Position numbers and translations under genes: made by a program. From the NCBI GenBank assembly GCA_033002965.1, contig JAURVB010009752.1, positions 43,257 to 107,256 on the forward strand: 64,000 bases of DNA, written 5' to 3'. The notes beneath the pieces are model-generated. The model searched no databases and was not told where the DNA came from. It saw only the letters and a program-made list of their open reading frames with translations. Positions within the stretch are counted from its first letter, which is position 1, and each line of letters starts with the position of its first letter. Positions 22,780 through 34,699 of the stretch are shown piece by piece. Source of the stretch: Piper betle (Eukaryota > Streptophyta > Magnoliopsida > Piperales > Piperaceae).

Positions 22780-24960
22780 CTATCTCACTACATTATGATA
22801 GGATATCCATCTTTGTTCTCTATCTCTGCCCTGACCTTGGAAGAAAAAGCGGTGTCTTCTATGGCAGAAAGTCACCATCTTTCTTCGGCAATCTATCACA
22901 GCTCCTTGCTTGGACATCCAGTTCATCCCAAATATCACATCAAATTCTTGTAGGTTGAACAATATCAAATCGGCTACAAGTTTTCATTGTTGAATCTCAA
23001 CAGGGACATTACGCACACACTTGCTATAGCTATCACACTATTGGCAGGAGTGCACACTAATAGTGAATGTCCTAACTCTTCTATCTTCCATCTAATTTTA
23101 CTTTTGTGTGTATACAAAATAAAATAGTGCATGCACCCAGAATCAAATAAGACGCGTGTAGGTACAAAGCCTACTAGAAGTGGACCTATCACAACTTTCG
23201 TGTCCTCAAGTGCCTTTGCCATAGTGGCTACATACATTCTCGCTAGCTACTACTGTGCTAAGGCCTCAAGAGGTACTGCATGATTCTGTTCACTCTGATC
23301 TTGAGCTAGCGGTACTTGTTTTCTGCCCCTTTGTTGTCTAGCCTGTCCTGCAGCCACATGCCCTCTTTGGTTTTGTCCCTTTTGCTGCTGTCTCGGTGGT
23401 TGTTGCTCTCCACCTCTCTGGCCTTAACCTTGTCCCCGTTGGCCTCTCTTCTGGGGAGCTATGAGTGCAAGTCTCTGTAGAGGTGTTGGAAGTGTCACCT
23501 GTTGGGTCTAGCTAGTTGGACAAGTTGCAGCTCTATGCCCTGGTTGACCACAACTATAGCATACGCTAGTGCTTACTCTACACTCTGCGGCTCTATATTT
23601 TGGCAGAAAGTTGATCTGTTGTCCTAAACTTGGCCATCCATAGCCCTCATAGCTATTGACGCATCTGTTCGACATCTATGTTGTGCTCCTTGCTCTGGTT
23701 GATACGGTCTAGGGTGGTGTTGCTCCTGGTCAAAATCTCGGCTAGGTCTAGTAGCTATAACTCGTTCTGCCTCGCTTGTAGCTCTCACAACATCATCGAA
23801 GGTAGCAAACTTCCTATCCAAATAGGCCATCCTAATCTCATGATGGAGGACTTCATAAAATCGTTCTATCCTTCTTCATTTTGTGGGGACTAAATCTAGT
23901 GCAAATCTCTCCAGAGCTCTAAACCTGGTCTTATATTGCACCACCGTGATGGGTCCTTGCCTCAAGATCTAGAATTTCCGCTCCTTCCTCTTCTTGACAC
24001 TTGGCAAAAAATACTTTCTATTGAATTCCTCTCTAAATGCCTCCCAAGTGATGTCCTGGGGTTGACGGTGAGCAAATGTGGAATTTTGCACTGAATCCCA
24101 CCATACTCTAGCTTCATCCTAGAATGCCCCTGTAATGATGCGTACTCCGTACTCCATCGGGCATCCCATACTACCAAACATTCCTATGGCTAACAATATC
24201 CACAAGAATGCCTCCTCTGCAACCAACTTCCCAAAGAAAGTTCGTCCACTATTCTTCAAGAACCTTTCGTACTGCCACAGTTCTAGATTCTTTGCATCCA
24301 CTAATCTGTTCAATCCTTCTCCTCATTCATGTTGTGAAAATTGTGGTCCTATACCACCAGGTACACTATCAAATCTTGTAGCTCCACTTCCACCTGCAGT
24401 ATGTCTGCTACCTGCTACTGCGGGTCCACTAATATTTGGTCTCATTCTCGCCTGAAGTGGGGCAAACAAAGAAGTTGTTGTTGGAGTAGCTCTTTGTTGT
24501 AGCGGTGGAGGATGAGGTGGTGGTGAAGGGCCCATAGGAACTGGTAGCTCTCCTCATGCCTCATCATCCACTTTTGGCTTCTTGTCATCTCTAGCTACTG
24601 AGAGGGCTATATGTCTAAGCTCTCTCCTGAATTCCTCTTGGTTCTGTTGCATTTGTATCTATACCTCAACTAATCTGGAAATTGTTGTATCTCTCTCTTG
24701 TCAACTACTTTTGCTGTGGTGACTGTCACGGCGACTGTCTCGGTGACGGCTCTCACTACATCGGCTAGTTGAAACTAGCACATTGGTCCCTGCTGGTGGC
24801 ATGGTGGTCGGTCGACTAGATGCTGTGTCACTATGATCATGTCTAGGACTATCCTGTATAGGCAGTGGAGGAGATGGGGCTCTAATCTGTGTCCTACGAG
24901 TCTATCTCACCATTCTGCTGGCAATCATCACTCTAACCTACTCACACTGTCACACCACTG
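22780..24960 (-). pseudogene. Gypsy gag and protease, degraded
   Basis: Gag pieces include AYLDRKFATFDDVVRATSEA (near 23,830) and a nucleocapsid zinc knuckle CYSCGQPGHRAATC (about 23,530-23,575), a textbook CX2CX4HX4C. The protease follows with the catalytic DSGCMHYFI (about 23,150) and FDVIFGMNWMSKQGAVIDC (about 22,900). The family usually has DSGA/S after the catalytic Asp; here it is DSGC. The reading frame is broken between these pieces. Confidence 0.82.
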
Positions 24961-25084
24961 ATTGGTAAGAAATCTACAACAAAAAAATCAATAAGATAGT
25001 AAAATATCTGCCAGAACCACTCGAAGTAGCTTTTGCACACATGTGACCTGTATTACATCTACCATCTTAATCAACCAAGGGTTA

Positions 25085-25096
25085 GCTTTGATACCA
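25085..25096 (-). other. Primer-binding site of the gypsy element
   Basis: TGGTATCAAAGC on the minus strand differs by one base from the initiator-Met tRNA match TGGTATCAGAGC. It lies four bases inside the end of the 5' LTR (25,101). Confidence 0.75.
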
Positions 25097-25790
25097 CTCC
25101 TGTAACATGTTGTTTCGGTTTGCCCGTAAACTGACTCAGAAATGTCACCGGCGACCAAACCGTTCATTAATCTATTAGATTTAGTTATGCCAATCCGGAT
25201 CTACCCTTGGCATCTTAAAATGGTAGTGCAAGCATGCAATGCATGGATGGGATGCTTGGGTTCTAATGTGGCCCTACATGCATGCCATGATATGCTATCA
25301 TGCACAAGCATAACAACCGTGAAAACAAGTTGCAAAAATAAATAATATTTTTAAAATAAAACAGACAGATTCTCCCCTAAAAGTACAATAGAGGGCCAAC
25401 CTGTCCATGGCAACAATAAATATTTATATCAATATAATTCCAAAACATGACATAATCATTTCCATTCTAGTCTTTTTCACTTTCTGCCTCATTCGAGCCA
25501 AGTCTAAACTCCAAGGCTCCCTGTTCACTTTCATTCTAATTTCATTTCATATGAAAAACATTCATAGCATTTCACAGAATAATCATAAACAAACTCATCA
25601 TTTACACAGCTTAGAAATCATCATTACCATCCATTACGTTCGGTAGGTACATGTGTGCAACGGCTTTGCAACTCCTCCGCGGTCCTGATAGTGTTGAATC
25701 CTCGAGATTCTCACTTACATAAATGATAGAAAGCAGTAAGTAACGAGTGTTACTGGTCCAGAAATAGCTAGTAACAAATTGACACAGGAG

Positions 25791-27773
25791 AGTTCTAGTG
25801 GAAGTTATGAATGTTTTACTTTAACAGGAGGGTCAGCCCTCATGTGTCAATTTGTTAGCTATTTCTTGACCAATAACGCTCGTTACTGACGGTTTTCTAT
25901 TATTTATGTAGGTGAGAATCTCGAGCACTGGCGCTATCAGGACTGTGGAGGAGTAGCAAAGCTGTTGCACACATGTACCTGCTGAACGTAATGGATGGTA
26001 ATTGTAAAACCTTGAAAAAAATAATTACATTATTTTATTTAGGGTTTTGTAAATCTTAGAACGAACCGTAAATATTATTTAATTAAATTAATTCTTGAAA
26101 AAATTATTATTATAAATTATCGATTTTGACCTTTAGCATATGGGTGTAATGATATTTATAATATTTTTAGGATTTAACATCCATTCGTATTAACTTAATA
26201 ATTAAATTTTGACTTTATGTTATCACAAAATTGACTTTCTGAATTCCACACATATTTATAAAATTTAATGTAGTGACTTCTTGAATTCTACACATATTCT
26301 TCTATATAAAGGAAAATTCTATTGTTAAAGGAAACATCATTTGGATAGTTTGTGAGCACATTTGACTCACAAAGGGAAGGATTTAGGATCGTGTGTCATA
26401 GTTGCAGGTTCCTCATCACAATACCAAGTTCATATAATTACTTGAAATGTTATATATTTCGATTTGGGAGTCTTGGTCGGTCTGAGTCCACATTCGATCA
26501 CCATGCGCCGAGTACAATCGGGGTCAAAGAATTGGCTCAGTCTGACATGGGGCAGCACCCTTAAAAAATTACTATGTGGGAGTCTTAGTCGACTTGAGTT
26601 CATATTCGACCACCATGCACCGAGCGCAACCGGGGTGAGTGAATTAACTTAATCCGACATAGGGCAACACCCCTTGAAAGATTAAATACCTACCCCCATG
26701 CCGAAAGGGGTGACAGGGTGCAGCAGTGCAAGACAGCTCATTGTGCACCTGTGATACCGAGAGGGCGAGTCAATGGCAAATATCGGTAACTACAGGCCGA
26801 GAGGCACATAGCATGTATGCGCATACATGGGATTGTAGTTGGATGGGCGGCCACCCTTCCAACATATTAAGAGCTTAGCATAGGCTCATAATCACTAAAA
26901 AATGTAATTCAGATGTTGTAGGATACATTAATTATTTCTTGTAATTATACGACTTAGTGTTTTTATCACTAACGCAGAATTACCTCCGCAAGTATGAGCA
27001 TGGAAGGATGGATAGAGTCGGGACAGCTGGAGGACTGTATTATTGGACTATTCTTTTCTCGAGATTGTTTGCATGGCAGTGGGATTTTGGTTCGGTTCAT
27101 GAGACTTAGATTATTCCAAGCATTTATTATATTAACTTTTATGTCAAGAGTTTATTTAAAATCTTGAAAATTAATAAAAAATTAATTTATGGGACACATA
27201 GTTTCACATAGTAACACTTGGCTCGTAGTTTGGCATGGGAGGGTCGTTACAGTAATAATGATTTTTAAATTGTGTGAATGATAAGTTTGTTTAAGATTAT
27301 TTTGTGAAATGCTATGAAAGTTTTGCCTATAAAATGAAACTAGAATGAAAGTGAACAGGGAGCCTTAGAGTTTAGACTCGGCTCAAATGAGGCAAAAAGT
27401 GAAAAAGACTAGAAGGAAAATGATAATGTGATGTTTTGGAATTATATTGATACGAATATTTATTATTGTCATGGACAGGTTGGCCCCCTATTGCACTTTT
27501 AGGGGTAACTCTGTCCGTTTTATTTTAAAAATATTATTTATTTTTGAACTTGTTTTCACGGTTGTTCTGTTTGTGCATGATAGTATATCATAGCATGCAT
27601 GTAGGGCCATGTTAAACCCAATCATCTCATCCATGCATTACATACTTGTACTATCATTTTAAGATGCCAAGGGTAGATCTGGGTCAGCTTAATCAAATCT
27701 AGTAGATTAGCAAATAGTTCGGCCGCCGGTGCATTTCCAGGTCGGTTCACAAGTGAAGGAAAACGGGGTGTTA
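25791..27773 (+). mobile_element. Inverted LTR-I fragment, split by a solo LTR
   Basis: Segments 25,791-26,002 and 27,257-27,773 are, in plus orientation, the last roughly 730 bp of LTR-I, ending at AAACGGGGTGTTA. They mirror the 5' LTR remnant at 25,101-25,790. A spacer of about 60 bases separates the arms. Together they form a large palindrome whose right arm later received the LTR-II copy. Confidence 0.8.
26003..27251 (+). mobile_element. Solo LTR of family LTR-II (copy C)
   Basis: A 1,249-bp LTR runs from TGTAAAACCTTGAAAAAAAT to GGGAGGGTCGTTACA. The exact 5-bp target duplication GTAAT lies at 25,998-26,002 and 27,252-27,256. Removing it rejoins the LTR-I sequence. It contains two tandem, diverged blocks of about 115 bp (26,464-26,570 and 26,577-26,685), each with GGGAGTCTTRGTCG and CACCATGC. 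Confidence 0.88.
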
Positions 27774-27879
27774 ATGTGTAGATGAAATTGATATGTTATT
27801 TTGTGAGATTAGTATAAATATTCTGCATGTGAATGAAAATAGAAAGTGGAAAATAGATAGGGTAAGCTACAAAGTGAAG

Positions 27880-28690
27880 ATAACTAGAATGTGAAGATCA
27901 TACTGAGTTTGGACTTGTCCTCCACAGAGAAAACACTCTTGTCTCTGTCTTCCATCACCTCCCTTGGATTTGTCCTGCTTGACTCTAGGAAAAACTCTTT
28001 TCTTCTTCTTTTCTCATGGCTTGGATGACTTTTCCATATCACCCTTAGCCGACTCCTTGTTGTTTTCCTTGGAAATTCGGTTATCTCCACCATGACCAGC
28101 CACAACCCTCAAGTCGACTAGGGCATTGACCACAATCATTGCCGCCTACAAGTCCTGCACCTTCTACCTCTTCAACTCTATCTACGCCCAAGGTTACAAT
28201 CTGGTTAGTAAGTTTTATAGCTTATCACATTTTGACATGTCTTTAATATCCAAAACACATTGAGTTGAACTATATGACGTACACCCTCACTGTTTTACTT
28301 TGTTTAAGCTTCTTCAAAGCATCTTTGCCACCCATGTGCTATTGGTCGACAAGAATTGATCCCAAAGTTCTCCTCTCATGGCTTCCCAAGTCTCAATCTT
28401 AGGGCATCCCACATTATCATCGTCCTCAGTTTGTATCCTCCACCATAACTTAGCATCTCTAGTAAAAACATATTGGTCATCAAGACTTTCCTATGATCAG
28501 GGATCTTGTTAGCTCGAAAATACTCCTACATATACTAGATGAAGTTCTCCAAATCTTTCGCTGATTTATCTCCCTCGAAGTTCTTCGGTTCTGACACATT
28601 AAGCCTTCCTAGGAGTTCGGCTGCCTGGTCGGCATTACCCTGTTGAGGCTTATTGAGTAGTGCACGCTTCAAAAGAGTCACATCAGCACA
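27880..28690 (-). pseudogene. Remnant of a second Ty3/gypsy gag
   Basis: On the minus strand, RLNVSEPKNFEGDKSAKDLE, NFI, a stop, then EYFRANKIPDHRKVLM matches the N-terminal capsid region of gypsy gag. Downstream basic, Ser-rich stretches (about 28,105-27,884) lie where the nucleocapsid hinge would be. Several stops interrupt it. No LTR of its own could be joined to it. Confidence 0.7.
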
Positions 28691-31428
28691 CACCATATCA
28701 AATCAGCCCGAAGATGATCCAACATCTCAGCCATATCTTCTTCTCTTGGACTATTGTAGGGTTCATTTAATTAGCATAAAAAATATGTAAAATGTAATTC
28801 TAAAATAGTATAATATATATATATATATATATATAAAGTCTATTATTAGCTGCAAGGAGGCAGCTTGCACATGTTTGGGCAATTAGATAGCCTCGTGTGT
28901 GTGTTTATTTATTTATTTCATAGATAAGGTGGTAATAATATGTACATATAAATTGTTTCATATTCGGAATAACTATGATAATTTTCTCAAAGTAGATCTC
29001 ACATGTACATAAATATTTCCTATTTTCCTTGCATTTTGAGAACAATAAGAGTAGGAAACATTTTTTGCACCTAGGAGCCCACTTGGAAGAAATTATAGCT
29101 ATTTGTAGTACAGAATACAGTGTATTTAAAATACATTAAATAAAATATAAAAAATTAATACTATTTTTTGTAGATTGCCCATTTGTATATTAGATTTCAA
29201 ATTTCTTTCAACCAAGCGTGGCCTTGATTCGGGAAATGGTTGTTTGTTTATAGTCTTTTTGTTGTTCCCGGTGCTCTAGAGATGCTTATACAGCAATTCT
29301 TCAAATCATGACAGGGGAAATAAAATGTTCCCAACTCATCCAATCTCTCGACTACAAAAATTACGATTCAAAATATTGACCACAAATTCAGAAATTTCGC
29401 TTCAAAGAACAACTTTTTTCCTTCTTTTCCCTTCGAGGGGTGAGGGACGCTTCATGAGTCCTCCCCTCAACTTTTTTTGTCTGTTCCTCATGCCCTAATA
29501 AGTTTTTTGCAAATTGTACCATAAGTATTTATCTATACCAGTGTCGAATATTATCTAGTTCAACACGCCCTACCACACGTCCAATTGTACACAATGTTTT
29601 TATCTGGTTTTGTTCAAAACCACATTAATATGTGCTATTTTATCCAACTTTGAAATACCTGTTATGACCTTGTTTGATAGTGGCAATTATAGGAGTCTGG
29701 ATTGGTTAGCCCCCACAGGGCATTGACCGTGTCCTAATTTTTATCATTCGTTTGGTCGATAAGATAAATATCTATTTTTAATTATTTTATTTCGGCCATA
29801 ATTGATCTATTGAATTATGTTACAAATGCTTTAAATGTATGTGTCATTTGATCGTCCACTAACCCTTGTGACAATCTTTCCCTAAGTTACTGCTTGGAGA
29901 AAAAAAACCAAACCAATGATATGATCTTTTTACTAGGAAAAATGGGAAAAGTTTTTATATTACCGAGTACTGAGTGAATCAAAGTAAATTATTATAAAAG
30001 GGCAAATATAATTAAAATAGCAAAATTACCTTTAATATATAAATTTTTTAAAATAATTTTTTTGGGGATGGCCCGTTAGGAGGAGTCGATACCCCCACGG
30101 GGGCGGCGATCTGGCCATCCCCGATAATGGGGCTGCAAGATCTAGTCATCCTTGATGATCGGGTAGCTGTCGGGGTGTTGGCCAATAGTGGGCCTAGGGG
30201 CAATTAAATTCGGCCACCCTTGCCATGAGTGGTCAGCCCACCTCCCAAGCACGGGCTGCCTTAAATAAAAAAAATTTACTTGGAAAGTAATTTTAATATT
30301 TTAATTAAAATTTCCCATTATTCTAATTTGATTTAATTCTACTACCATCAATTAATATTAAAAAAATATCCCCTTTCCCGGTAAAAAGCTCCAATGTTAT
30401 CGGTCCGAACCCATTTTTAACGCAAAACCAGCCCTTCCATTCTGATTTTTATTTAATTCATCCTTTTCCGGCGAATAAACCTTTTCAACCCTCTCCCATG
30501 GGTGATTGCTTCAAAACATTTTCGGAGGGGACGGTGGAAGATGTTATGAAAACGGTCATTTCTGCGTGGAAAGGTAAAAATTGGAAGAGTCAGAGAAAGT
30601 CAACGTCAAGATAAAAAATGGTGTGGGACAGAGCAGTGACAAAAAAAGTTGCTAGATTGCTGACAATTCTTCCAGTTGGACCCACTTCACTCCACACTCG
30701 TTAATGTGAGCTACTCTTATCAGAGACATACCATTCGCCTCTGTAATGTTATCATGAGACAAGCTCTTGCCTTTGCTGTCAAGATCTTTTCAATAAAAAA
30801 GTTCTAAAAAATTAGTTCTGGGTAGTGGGTTGTCATGCATTATTGAGATCTGGCATCCTTGATAAAAATTAGCTGGTGGGTTCATAGAAAAATTTGAAGA
30901 TCTCTCTTTTTCTTGTTTTAGTTGAGATGTCCACTGATTGATTCGGCTTTCTCTCGTTTCTGGATATTTTTTTATTCAGGATTGCTTTCTGGACGTGTAG
31001 AAAATTGGTTCTGGACCTAGAAGGGAATGGGTTTGACCAACTTTTGCATTTTATTCCTAATTGAGATGTATTGTCCATGTTATTGGTATGCACCCATCTT
31101 TTTTGGCTGAAAATATGATGAACAAGCTTTCTATCTTTTTGTCCTACACAGGTCAAAAGGCCTTTTTTCTCTCGACCTCAGTTGTGAGGTACGCACTTTC
31201 TTCTGTGATTTATTTTTTTGTCATTTGTCCTGGGTCTCAGGGGTTTGTTCAATTGTTTGTTTAGTTTTATTTTTTTTAAATCGATGTTAAGATGCAGGGA
31301 TTGCCAATTGTTCTTATTTGTTTCACTCCCTGATTACTGTTAGTATAAACCAATTAGTTTAGTAATGCATTACCATGTTACAGGCCTGTGAGCTGTTGTC
31401 GCTTTTGTGATGATCCACATTGCCTGTC
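28691..31428. other. Intergenic region and probable promoter/5' leader of the WDL gene
   Basis: This holds a TA run (28,813-28,835), AT-rich sequence without recognisable genes, and a 200-bp GC-rich island (30,065-30,260) with repeated GGCCATCC/GGGGATGGCC words flanked by A/T runs. The 900 bases before 31,429 are the likely leader. A short ATG near 30,498 opens only a brief ORF. No TATA box could be assigned with confidence. Confidence 0.4.
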
Positions 31429-34400
31429 ATGATCGGGGAATGTGAAGATCCCACAAGTATTCAGGTGTGTATTGAGTGTCTCAGCACATTCACAAACTCC
31501 TTAAATATGTTATTTAATCAAGCACGCTAACACCTATAGAACACCTACCCAGATGACGGGTATCTTGAAGAATTTAAAGATGACCTTTCAATTATGAAGC
31601 AGTAATGCAAAGTAATAACACCCATGTGCAAATTGGTTCTCCATTATTCACTCTTTCAATACGGGCAGGTCGACTCCCTTCCTACAGATTCAATCTCATT
31701 TGGAAGGTTTGAAGCAGAGTCATTGTGTTGGGAAAGGCGGTCCTCATTCTCTCACAATAGATACCTAGAGGAAGTCGAGAAGTGTTCAAAACCAGGTTCT
31801 GTTGAAGAGAAGAAAGCTTATTTTGAATCACACTTTAAGAAAAGCCGTCTCTGGCTCTAAATGGGATGATAATAGGCCAGACTAGTGACAGTGAAACATT
31901 GAGCCTTGTGGGCTGTATTGAAAAAAGCGGGTACCTTATGGATGAAAGTATTAACAGGGAGCAGCACTTCGGTGAGAACATGGTGGATGTGGATGAAGAA
32001 GGCTATGTGGTTATAGAGTTTGCAAAAAAAGAGGAAGCATCGTTTTATGAGAATCGGCCACATTTTACTGTGTTGAATGGTGAAAGACAGTTTGAACTTG
32101 TTAATGAACATTTAAATCAGATAGGGATCCTCGGCAGTGATGAATGTAAAAATCAATTGCCTGATGTTCACAATGATGCTGAAATACTCAAATTGAATAA
32201 TAGTGAAGATGAAATTGAAAGTAAACTTGCTGAATGTGACCCGAAAGATGAAGTAAAAGATGCTGAAGAGCTACTTGTGGAGAAAATGGCGGTAACAATA
32301 AGTTCAAGTTCAAGAAGTGCTTATACTTCTAACTCCAAGAAATTGCTTACGGCATCTTCCAAGGTAAGTAAAATTTGTCATATGATTTTTCTAATTACAT
32401 TCTTACTTTTGCAGATGTACTTTTTTTATTTCTTGTAACAGTAACTCATTTTGAATAAGCTTAATGGAGAACATGGAGATAGTTCACCAGCATATAGTGT
32501 ATCATGTGCTTGAGAAAATACATTTCCAAATGTACTTGTTTTTATTTCTTTTAACAGTAACTCATTTTGAATCATCTTTATGAGCCGGTCTTTTTTATGG
32601 ATGTCTAGGCAACAAAAAGTCCAGGACTCAATACTGCTAAGTCCAAAGTTGGACAAGATGCTGCTCCTGCTTCTCAATCGGCTAAGAAAACAACAAAGGA
32701 AATGAAATCTGCATCACCTTTGAAGGCTTTCAAAAAGTCATCAAGCAGAATTTCTACAGAAAGGGATTCAAAATCTAAGGTTCCGCAAACTGCTATTTCT
32801 CTTTCTTAAAATAAAACATTAGATGTATTCAACAAGTCATACTAGTGCAGTTTGTAGTTATTTGCATCTCATGCTTCTGGTTAAATCATTCAAAAAATAG
32901 CGCAGAGAAATTGAATGTATGTCTTACCAATGAAAATTGCAGAATATGGCCAATTTTCAAACAAATGTAGCACCTAAGCTACTTTTTGGTAAACCACTTT
33001 AGAGTGATGGGCAAACACAAATTTAAGATTCATTGGTGTCTGCCTATATAGTGGAAGAAGCACGTTGCCATGTAAATCACAAGTGCAGTATTGCCACATT
33101 TTTGGATATGTTAAAGCTGTTTCCTAACACGGTTATTGTTTCAATCCAGGGGCCTAAGCACACTTCTTTGAAATTAAAATCAACTCAAGTGAATGGAAGG
33201 TTGGTATGCATGTTACTATCACTGTTGCTCTATCATTTGTATACATTCAACAATGAGAGATGCTTTGTCTTTTTGTGTTGATTTGTATCTAGTGAAAATG
33301 ATATAAAGAAAGTGAAGAAAACCAGTGCATCACAGCTGCTTCCATCATTGGCAGCTGAAAATGAGAAGCATCATCCTGCAATCAGGTAAAATTTATTTTT
33401 GATAGTTAAGTTATTTGTGCCACGAATCTTAGTTTAATCTCGCAGGTGCAAACACACTTCACCTTCCCATAAGGCACAGCCCAGCCACAGAAGTGCTATC
33501 TTCAACTTCAGAAGTGACGAAAGAGCAGAAAAGAGGAAACAGGTGGGGAAGCTTATACTGAAAGTTTGAATCTCACTTATTTTAAAGAAGATTTAGATTT
33601 TATCCAAAGTGACTACCTACCTACTTAGATACCCCATAGCTTAGTATTTATTACGGTCACAACTCATTTCCATTGTTGTTGTGGGACTATATTGTGAACA
33701 ATTTTCTCTTGGTCTTCACCAAATGCCTTATATAAACGCACTCTTGGAAATTAGTTCTACATGAAGCTGGAAGAGAAAATGCATGCGAAAGAGGAGGAGA
33801 GGAATCAGATCCAAGCAAAATCACAAGTACGAGCATTAGCCATTGTTACATCATGCATGACTGATGAGGTTTCTACTAAAATTGTAACTTGAAAAATATT
33901 CTAAATACACAGGAAGAGGAAGAGGCAAAGATAAAACAGCTCCGAAGAAGATTGAATTTTAAGGCAACGCCTATGCCATCCTTCTATCTTGAAGCTGCAC
34001 CACGTGGCTCCGGAAGAAAATTGGTATATTGCTAATTTTTTTGACAACTGTATCCTAGAATTTGTCTTCATCGTTTAAGTTCATATCAATATTGTAGAAT
34101 ATTAGATTAGGAATTATTTGAGAAATGAAAATCATAATGGTTCTCTCAGCAACACATTAAAGTTGCGCAAATTGCAGAAATGATTTCCTGAAATGAATTA
34201 CTACTGCAGGTTGACAACACAAGCCATAATTCAAGACCAGAAAAAGCGTGGACCTCCATGACTTGCCAAAAGGTGGTCTCTCCATGTAATCCAAGCAGTA
34301 CAAAAGATGAAACTGGTGTCGACTTCCAAGAAGAGACGCCTTCCGAATTCCATACTAATGAGCTTAACAAGGCCAACGAAATAGTAAACACCAGACAAAT

Positions 34401-34611
34401 TGTTAATAACAGCAAAAGATGTGGCGGAAAGAAAGATTCTGACAAACATTATCAGGCTCCTTCAACAAACCCACATGAAAAAACTAAAAGGGGAGGAAGA
34501 GGAGTTGCTACCAAAGGGAAGAGCAATATAGCATCAAAGGTGATGAAAGGCATTATGGGTGGAGGTTCAGATATCAGTGTCAGTTTAGTGGCTGGGGTTA
34601 CAGCTTCCTGA
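31429..34611 (+). CDS. WVD2-like (WDL) protein with TPX2 microtubule-binding domain, nine exons, one frameshift
   Basis: The exons are 31,429-31,464, 31,669-32,363, 32,609-32,779, 33,150-33,199, 33,293-33,385, 33,446-33,542, 33,755-33,826, 33,913-34,023 and 34,210-34,611. All introns are GT-AG with consistent phases. The protein is about 575 residues once one base is restored in the A run at 31,840-31,843. The conserved N-terminal block of the family is clear (SISFGRFEAESLCWERRSSF, SHNRYLEEVEKCSKPGS, KKAYFESHFKK). The C-terminal TPX2 domain (about residues 360-430) has FNFRSDERAEKRKQ, FYMKLEEKMHAKEEERNQIQ, KQLRRRLNFKATPMP and SFYLEAAP. WDL proteins bind and bundle cortical microtubules and influence anisotropic growth and organ twisting in Arabidopsis. 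The middle is Ser/Lys-rich and probably disordered. Without the base correction, exon 2 ends in a stop at 31,860. Confidence 0.88.
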
Positions 34612-34693
34612 CCTTTGTTTATAAACAAATTATGGAGTTTAGAAGCGCGCTTTTTCTTATTTTTTTGAAGTCCAGTGAATACTTCAAAGAATC

Positions 34694-34699
34694 AATAAA
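34694..34699 (+). terminator. Possible polyadenylation signal of the WDL gene
   Basis: AATAAA lies 83 bases after the stop codon at 34,611, in an AT-rich stretch. The cleavage site is not visible. Confidence 0.4.

Larger units (their letters stand above)
16939..25790 (-). mobile_element. Ty3/gypsy chromovirus (Tekay/Del-like), degenerate, 5' LTR truncated
   Basis: On the minus strand the order is: partial 5' LTR (25,790-25,101), a primer-binding site TGGTATCAAAGC (25,096-25,085), gag with a CCHC knuckle, protease, reverse transcriptase, RNase H, integrase, chromodomain, a purine-rich tract (AAAGAGGGAAGG, 19,878-19,893) and the 3' LTR (19,877-16,939, about 2.9 kb). Domain order and a C-terminal chromodomain place it among chromoviruses; long LTRs and the FVDD motif fit the Tekay group. 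The reading frame is broken many times, so it is not autonomous. The outer part of the 5' LTR is missing at 25,790, where inverted LTR-I sequence begins. Confidence 0.85.

Noticed and set aside
30498..30560. ATG near 30,498 as the WDL start
   Set aside because: It does not join in frame to the conserved block. The ATG at 31,429 gives a phase-consistent first exon.
32780..33149. An extra WDL exon around 32,941 (NMANFQTNVAPK)
   Set aside because: It has an acceptor but runs to a stop, and skipping it gives perfect phase between 32,779 and 33,150.
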